Shown here in pieces: positions 58,249 to 64,000 of a stretch of 64,000 nt of DNA. Every line of letters begins with the position of its first letter. Positions within the stretch are counted from its first letter, which is position 1. The stretch comes from Phaseolus vulgaris (Eukaryota > Streptophyta > Magnoliopsida > Fabales > Fabaceae). The notes under the pieces are model-generated. The model was not told where the DNA came from and did no database searches. It worked only from the letters and a program-made list of their open reading frames with translations. A program made the translations under genes and the position numbers. The stretch lies in contig NC_023759.2 of the NCBI RefSeq assembly GCF_000499845.2, forward strand, positions 36,626,273-36,690,272. Direction: 5' to 3'.

Positions 58249-58262
58249 AAATAGGGGGAGAT
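58249..58262 (+). other. Polypurine tract of the pol-less copia element
   Basis: AATAGGGGGAGAT immediately before the 3' LTR. A second copy, AAATAGGGGGAGATA, lies about 240 bp upstream at 58014-58028, so the element has two candidate plus-strand primers. Confidence 0.8.
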
Positions 58263-59372
58263 TGTTGAACCTTGTGATGTTCAATGTTTTGAAGAATCCA
58301 AATCGTTTGATGTTGCTGTGCTTGTTTAAGCTTTGTTCTGGGGTAGTTTATATGTTGTAATCCACCCTTGTATTAAATCTCAAGCAATTAGCATCTCAAT
58401 CTTTATAAAAGTAAAATGTTTTTCAAACTAAGTTGAAACAACCGATTGTTTTGTCGAAATAACCGATTGTTTATACTTAGGTGTTTTGAGAAAGATTGAA
58501 AATTGTTTTCAAATAGTTGAAACTGTTAAGTACCAAAACAACCGATTGATTCGAGGAAACAACCGATTGTTTGTTTTGGGACCATAACAGAAAAATTGTT
58601 TTCTTTGACTGAGCTTTAAATGCTTTAATTGTATACGCTCCAGTCATTAAATGCTTTGACCAATCTTTTAATGCAATTTAAGAGTTTGTTAAGATTTGAT
58701 AACAAACTATATCTTTGAATATATTCAGAAAAGCAGTTTTAAGAATTAAGAATCTTTTGACAAAGATTTTTTAAGAGAGTTTTTTCAAAGTGCTGAGATT
58801 GCTTAAGAGTTTTTGTGATTGATCAATGTGCTGGAATAGGATTCTACTTGTATTGATTTCAGATATTCATCTGTAACAAGTGTAATCTTTGTAATATGTT
58901 GAACAATTCGTTTCTGTGTTTGCTGAGATTGGCTGTGTGTTCTTGAGGTGTTCAAGATCAGCAATCTTAGTGTTGGCCAAGGAGAGTGTGTTTCTTGAGG
59001 TGTTTCAAGGTTATTCTCTTGGTTGTGGTGTAAGTGATCAAGTGGTGATTGCTTAGTGGATATCCTCAGGGTTTCTGAGAAGACTGGATGTAGCTGTAGT
59101 TTGGAGTGAACCAGTATAAACAACTGTGTACAACCTCTCTATCTCTAACTCTTTAAATTCAGTTTATTTGTGTTTTGCTAGTATAAACAACCGATTGTTT
59201 CTACAAAACAACCGATTGTTTTTCTGGTACTACAACTTTTGCTTGCTGTTTTGGCTAACTGAATTGCTGAATCAATTGGTTTCTGAAATAAGTTCATTCT
59301 AGTTTTGAAAAGTGTGCGAAAACCCCTTTAAACAATTCACCCCCCTCTAGTTTAAAGCCATCTTTTCTAACA
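58263..59372 (+). repeat. 3' LTR of the pol-less copia element
   Basis: 1110 bp; near-identical to 52918-54055 except for a 28-bp deletion near its start and scattered substitutions. Ends TTCTAACA followed by the target duplication GTATG. Confidence 0.93.
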
Positions 59373-59540
59373 GTATGTTTTAACATTTGATGTTTTTAAA
59401 ACCAGTTTGATATGTGAAATGGTCATGTAGGTTTGAAATGTTTGGTGAAATGAATGGATGGAAGAAAGCTTAGAAAGGTTTGAAACTTTTGGCAAAGACA
59501 AAATGAAAATTTTCAAGAAAATTTCATTGCAGGCTAATTT

Positions 59541-59826
59541 TAGCTTAAGTTAGAATCTTTAGCTTAAGCTAGATATGCAGAAAAATAAAGAAATTTTGTT
59601 CTGCAACTTTTTCTTGAGCTAAAATGATCTAGCTTGAGCTAGAGCAAATCTGTTGCTCTCTACCAAAATTTAGCTTGAGCTAAAAAGTGCTTGCTTGAGC
59701 TAGAGCAAATATGTTTCTCTCTGCCAAAATTTAGCTTAAGATAAAAAGAGCTAGCTTGAGCTAGAAAACTCTGTTGCTCTCTGCCAAATTTTAGCCTGAG
59801 CTAAGAAGATCTAGCCTAAGCTAGTG
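59541..59826 (+). repeat. Five pairs of AGCTTRAGCT palindromes in the gypsy 3' region
   Basis: Ten imperfect copies of TAGCTTRAGCTA are arranged as pairs spaced 19-20 bp (59541/59560, cores 59613/59633, 59671/59691, 59732/59752, 59792/59812). Pairs are separated by GAGCAAATCTGTTGCTCTCT-like linkers. The same palindrome occurs in pairs in the gypsy 5' LTR. Confidence 0.85.
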
Positions 59827-59831
59827 GGATT

Positions 59832-60991
59832 TCTAAAAAAAAATAATAATAAAAAAAAATATGCAGCATTTTATAAAAATCACATTTTAAAAAACCTGCA
59901 CCCTAATACAGTTTCATAAGCGCCCTCTGGTTTAAAAAAAAATCCCAAAACTTCCATCTACATAACCATTCTCAAACAAACATTTCATCTACATTTCCAT
60001 TGTCAAGGTGATGTGAATGTAACTACAAGAATACATGATTCTTGACATTCTTAGGAACAACTTGAGCTGGATTTGAAAGACACTTTACTTTAGAATTGGA
60101 TCAATGTTCTAAATTCAAGAACTCACCAAAACTAAGCACCAACCAAGACTCATATGGAAGTCCATGTTTTGTCAAATTGAATCAAAACAAGAGGAAATAA
60201 GAACAAGAAATAAAACTGGACAGAATGTAAAAGATAGCTACTGAACCAAAACAGAATTAAGAACACAATGCTGGAAACACAAAAATAAACGGTAGAAAAA
60301 GAAGTAAACTCTAGAAATCAAAACTACCGAATGGAAAATTGAAGAAAAGGGAAGAAGAACACTTATAGAATAAGATGCTTGCTGGATTTTGAGAATTGGA
60401 AGAAGCCATTCACGCCACTTGGAACCTTGAACCAATATAAGTGATGGAGTGCCACCACTTGAAGCTCACCATAGCTCACAAGATAAGGCAAAGAAGAGGA
60501 AGACTCAAAACTCACAAATTCTCTCCAAAATTGAGTATAGTCTCTCTACTATAAAATTCCAATCTGAATTGTGAAGGACTAAGCCCTCCTTTTATAGGAG
60601 TAAGGGCTGGTCATTTACATAGCTTATTCCCTAAGCTACCCAAAAAACTCCTAAGATCACACCCCCCTTACTAAGCTCACTCCCCAAGCTTCTAGAATTT
60701 GCTAAACTAAAGCCTAAAGATGCTTTTACAAAAGAGGTGTCTCATGTTTCCCTCTAAGCACCTTTCTAAACATTATTCTATATTATTTATAATTTAAAAG
60801 AAACTATAAAGAGAGATATTTAATATGAAGCCTATTATTTGAGAGTTTGTAGACTTCTTTATTTTAGGCTTGATCTTCTCTTTGACTTCTTTTAATTTGT
60901 GAGAAGACTAGAAGGAAGAACTTCAAATGTGTAGGTGAAAATCCTCTTCCTTCATTAATAAAATCCTCTCCTAGTGGATATCCATCACAAG
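59832..60991 (+). other. Gypsy untranslated region before the extra ORF
   Basis: No ORF of interest. It ends in a strong splice donor, CACAAG|GTAAGTAATT (exon side ends at 60991). The middle part (about 60000-60700) has minus-strand features resembling a promoter (CTCCTATAAAAGGAGGGC read on the minus strand near 60585-60602). This could be an inserted inverted LTR fragment, but no borders were found. Confidence 0.4.
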
Positions 60992-61342
60992 GTAAGTAAT
61001 TACTCTTCTGCTTAATCATTTTCATTGCCATTTCCATTCAATCTGGCTGCTGGGATTTCTGCTGGTTCCATTTCACAGTCCAGACATGCGTGTTTCTACT
61101 GGTTCCATTTCACAGTTTCGATGTTTTTGAAAGATTCAATCTTTTTTGAAATTTTAATGTCTTGATGTTGAATAGGATTGTGGAATAGGATAATCAAAGT
61201 TAAGTATGGTTTCCATGGATAAAATACCAAAACAAAAAGTACTCATTCAATTTCATTTTATCCATTGCATATCAAGTGTTTGTTGAAATGCCAATCAAAT
61301 AAAACACTTTGATTTTGAGAAATGTTATTTTTATATGTGCAG
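60992..61342 (+). other. Predicted intron directly before the gypsy extra ORF
   Basis: The donor GTAAGT at 60992 and the acceptor TTATTTTTATATGTGCAG ending at 61342 frame a 351-bp AT/T-rich segment. The ORF's ATG follows 4 bp later (61347). Family knowledge: downstream ORFs of Athila-like and other plant gypsy elements are thought to be expressed from spliced RNA. Confidence 0.55.
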
Positions 61343-61346
61343 GAAG

Positions 61347-62630
61347 ATGGGTCGTACCAAAACTTCACCAGCTATTAACCCAACACGGTCTAACAAAGGC
61401 AAAAGAGCTAGAGTTGAGTCACCTAGCCCACCAAGAAATATTGAGCCAACAAAAGACAAGAAATAAAGATATGAATAGCTGAAAAGTTGGGCCTTCATTT
61501 CAGAAAGGAAGGTAATACTTTTGCCTCAACAATTTGATTCCTTTTTGAATGGACTACTGCAGAGAAATTGGACAAAGCTGGCAGACCCATATCCAAAGTA
61601 TGATCCAAACAAAATTCTGGAATTTTATACGAATGCTTGGGTTGAAGATCAGAATAATTTGAGGGCCAAAGTGAAGGGTAAATGGGTTTACTATGACATG
61701 AACGCTATCAACCATTTTTTAGGAAATCCATTACCCAATAATGAGGGATGTGTTTATCAAGCAATCAAAGATTCAAAAGATGAATGGTTCAACGAGAGAG
61801 ATATTGTAAAAAAATTATGCATTAAAAATAAATCATTTCAGACAGGATCCACTTGGCACTCATTAACGATAAAAAGAAAAGACATGAAGACTCTAGCCCA
61901 GGTTTGGATGACTTTTCTATTGGCAAATATTATACCTTTAGGACATGTTTCAGATCTGAATTTACCTAGATGCCAATTGCTATATTCTATCATGAGAGAT
62001 GACTGGTTGATGTGGCTCAAATCATATCAGATCATATCTATAAAACTACAAGGCTGGAAATAAATAAAAATAATGAAAAAGCTAAAGGTTCATTAGGCTT
62101 TCCAGCACTCATTACAGCTCTATGTGAAAGTCAAGGGGTGGCAGTGAATCCAACAATAAAAGTCAAACCTGCCATTGACAAAAAAATTCATTGATCAGAA
62201 TTGTATCAATCTTGAAGAAGCTCATCAACAACCACATCCTCCGCATCCAAATCAACCTTCTACGGTTCCTTCAGCACAACATTCTGCTGCTCCAATCACA
62301 CTGGAGCATATCATGGAATATATCAGAGCTTCAATAGAGCACATCCAACTACAGAATGCCTCTAACCATAAAGGCATTTTGTACATTCAACAAGGTCTTT
62401 ACCATGCTTCATCTCAAGGTCAAACTAATCCATGGATGACACCCACTGAATTTAATGATTATTTATCTTGGCCTGGGGACAGACACAATTTTTCAAAGGA
62501 AGCAGGAGCGTCTGGAGGTGAATATGAAATGAGAGCTGGACCATCTGGAGCAACAGAAGATGAAGATCCAAATCAAGTTCAGAATGATGATGTTGGCACA
62601 GAGCGGAACAAAGTCATAAGAGGAGATTGA
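61347..62630 (+). pseudogene. Extra ORF of the gypsy element ('putative plant transposon protein' type), broken
   Basis: Starts MGRTKTSPAINPTRSNKGKR (basic, NLS-like). Stops follow within 120 bp (KDKK*RYE*), then it is open from about 61521: LPQQFDSFLNGLLQRNWTKL, ILEFYTNAWVEDQN, KVKGKWVYYDMNAINHFLGN and WMTFLLANIIPLGHVSDLNL. A frameshift occurs near 62010 (VAQIISDHIYKTTRLE in the next frame) and another near 62180. It ends with a proline- and acid-rich tail at 62630. The order basic N terminus, globular domain, acidic tail parallels the intact ORF at 56654-57856, and both look like the same broad domain family, though direct identity is low. Confidence 0.75.
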
Positions 62631-64000
62631 TACTTCTCATGCTGAATGATTAGAAAACTGGTTTTATCTTTTTTTTTGTTTAACTTTAATTTCAGTATTA
62701 ATTTAGTTTAAGTAGTTTAATTTAGTAAGTTGACTTTAGCAGGTTGGTTTTATATTTCTTACTTTAGATTTTGTTGATGACAAGCTTAAGTTAGTATAAT
62801 GGTTGATGTTTGCATATTTTGTGAAGTGAAATCTTGTATATAGATAGATGATGGTATGATTTTTTGGAAAAAAGAAAGCAAACAATAGTTTTAAATTAGA
62901 GTAACTAAATGGATTGATCGGGGACTTAATTTGAAAAAGAATTTGTGGTTGGAACCATCACTCAAATTGAGAAAGGATATTAATGTGTAAAAGTTGGAAC
63001 AAGGTAAATAGTTGAAAGCAATGTCTGAGAACAAATGAGGAATTGAAATTAGCCAACCAAGTGAGAGTGTGAAACCTTTAAACAGTTTGAGAGACTTTCA
63101 CTAGTGAAGAGTTAATTGAGGTTGCCTAATTTTCTAGTCAATTTACATCACAAAATCAAATATGGAGATAATTGAGGCATGTTTAATAAATTTGGAGGTG
63201 ACAAAACTCAAAGCCAAATAGCTAACCTTTGCAATATATGATGAAATGTGCAGAAAAATAACCTTTTTTGAGCCAAATTTGTTTTATTACACCCTAGTTT
63301 CTGATATACATATATTTTCCTACCTTGTGGTATGCTAACAAAAGGAGAGCATAGGTGCAATTAAAATTTCTATAATTAAAAGAATTGGGTTTGGTGTGGC
63401 TGTTGGGATTTTGAGAATGAAAAAAAAAAAGAAAAAGAAAAAAAAGGAATGACAAAATTATTCAAATTCTCATTCTCTTTTCTAAAAAAGAAAAAAAAAG
63501 AAAAAGAAAAGCAAAGGGGATTACAAGAATATAAAAAGAAGCAATGTGAATGAATCTTATGGAAGGGATAATGGATAACACAATTAGAAAGTGAATTGCA
63601 AATATGCTAATCTTTTGTTAAGTGTGCATTTTGTTATCCTGGAAAAACCAAATTTTCTTTGTAACCCAGCCTCATTACAACCTGAAAAAGACCTCAAGAT
63701 CTATGTTTGTGAAAGTGTTTGTAGTCAACTGGAAATGAAGGGTAACCTTAAATTAACTTGGAATTTAGTGAAAAAAAAGAGGGAAAACACTCGCGAGTGA
63801 GGAATGAAGAGAGAAATTCCTTAGTTTAATTCTCAGTGAAGAGTAACAATTGTTTACCTTGGAAATTGAATACATTCTTATCCTGTCTTGGTTTGAATTG
63901 ATAGGAAACACCATAATTTTTTGTTGAATTATCTTTTGCTCTTTCCATGAAGTTGTTCTGATATTACACTATAGATTTGATTTCTAAGGATTTTGGGGAA
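62631..64000 (+). other. Gypsy 3' untranslated region, to the window edge
   Basis: No gene. It contains long A-rich purine runs (63416-63445 and 63485-63515). The 3' LTR is not reached. A short open frame at 63591-63800 lacks recognisable features. Confidence 0.5.

Larger units (their letters stand above)
52918..59372 (+). mobile_element. Non-autonomous copia-type element with gag and an extra ORF but no pol (TR-GAG-like)
   Basis: A 6455-bp element with two long LTRs (52918-54055, 58263-59372) and the perfect target duplication GTATG (52913-52917 and 59373-59377). The 5' LTR is followed by the PBS TTGGCATCAAGAGC (initiator-Met type). The purine tract ATAGGGGGAGAT abuts the 3' LTR. The interior (4.2 kb) encodes gag (54117-55855) and a 400-codon ORF (56654-57856). 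There is no protease, integrase, RT or RNase H at all, and no obvious remnant of them. It must therefore use enzymes from a relative such as the family at 25362. The LTRs are nearly identical by eye apart from a 28-bp indel near the start, suggesting recent movement. Confidence 0.9.
45894..64000 (+). mobile_element. Athila-type gypsy LTR-retrotransposon (5' part; runs off the window)
   Basis: A 5' LTR (45894-47213), a PBS complementary to tRNA-Asp, gag, protease, RT, RNase H and integrase (to 52810), then a 3' region with an additional ORF (61347-62630). The order gag-pol plus an extra downstream ORF fits the Athila/Calypso group. It is split by a copia element at 52918-59372. No second LTR copy is found before 64000. 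Gag has several stops while pol has few. Confidence 0.88.

Noticed and set aside
1..64000. tRNA or rRNA genes
   Set aside because: No cloverleaf-like A/B boxes or rRNA-like segments were recognised; the tRNA-like match at 47220 is a retroelement primer-binding site.

Overview
The window is plant nuclear DNA, AT-rich, with intron-containing genes that use GT..AG splicing. The chlorophyll-biosynthesis gene CHLH shows it is a photosynthetic plant. The retrotransposon families and the leader and PBS sequences look like a legume (papilionoid). That taxon is an inference from general familiarity and was not tested.

Layout. 1-18 kb is mainly genic: a broken, unidentified reading frame at the left edge (3-431), a DTW-domain tRNA-modification protein (minus, 1858-2592), a gypsy remnant (3.3-4.4 kb), a FAR1-RELATED SEQUENCE protein (minus, 6556-8517), a 942-bp non-autonomous DNA transposon with long inverted repeats and a target duplication (9673-10614), and the seven-exon CTU2 tRNA-thiolation gene (minus, 13657-17339). 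19-32 kb is a transposon graveyard: a complete but defective copia element (minus, 19157-22953, TSD AAATA), a GC-rich 26-bp minisatellite (about 23.8-24.4 kb), and a hAT transposase relic (minus). The hAT relic is split by a copia element (25362-30938, TSD ATATT) that itself carries a solo LTR. 35.3-41.7 kb holds CHLH/GUN5, the Mg-chelatase H subunit; five exons join to exactly 1381 codons. 42.5-45.1 kb is a single-exon CC-NB-ARC-LRR resistance-type gene. From 45.4 kb to the end a CACTA terminus is interrupted by an Athila-type gypsy element that runs off the window, and that gypsy element is interrupted by a copia element with gag but no pol (52918-59372, TSD GTATG).

How it fits together. 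The four clear host genes are unrelated housekeeping or defence genes. Two act on tRNA: the DTW protein (acp3U) and CTU2 (wobble-uridine 2-thiolation). CHLH has a G-box in its upstream region. The most unusual material is in the retroelements. The pol-less copia element carries an intact 400-codon ORF with its own TATA-like box. The surrounding gypsy element carries a broken ORF of the same general 'plant transposon protein' type, placed directly behind a canonical splice donor/acceptor pair. The related copia families carry at least 19 pairs of a palindrome (AACAACCGATTGTT and variants) spaced almost always exactly 21 bp apart, in LTRs, untranslated parts and coding parts. The gypsy element independently carries pairs of another palindrome (TAGCTTRAGCTA) spaced 19-20 bp apart. 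This paired-palindrome architecture is the best candidate for something undescribed.
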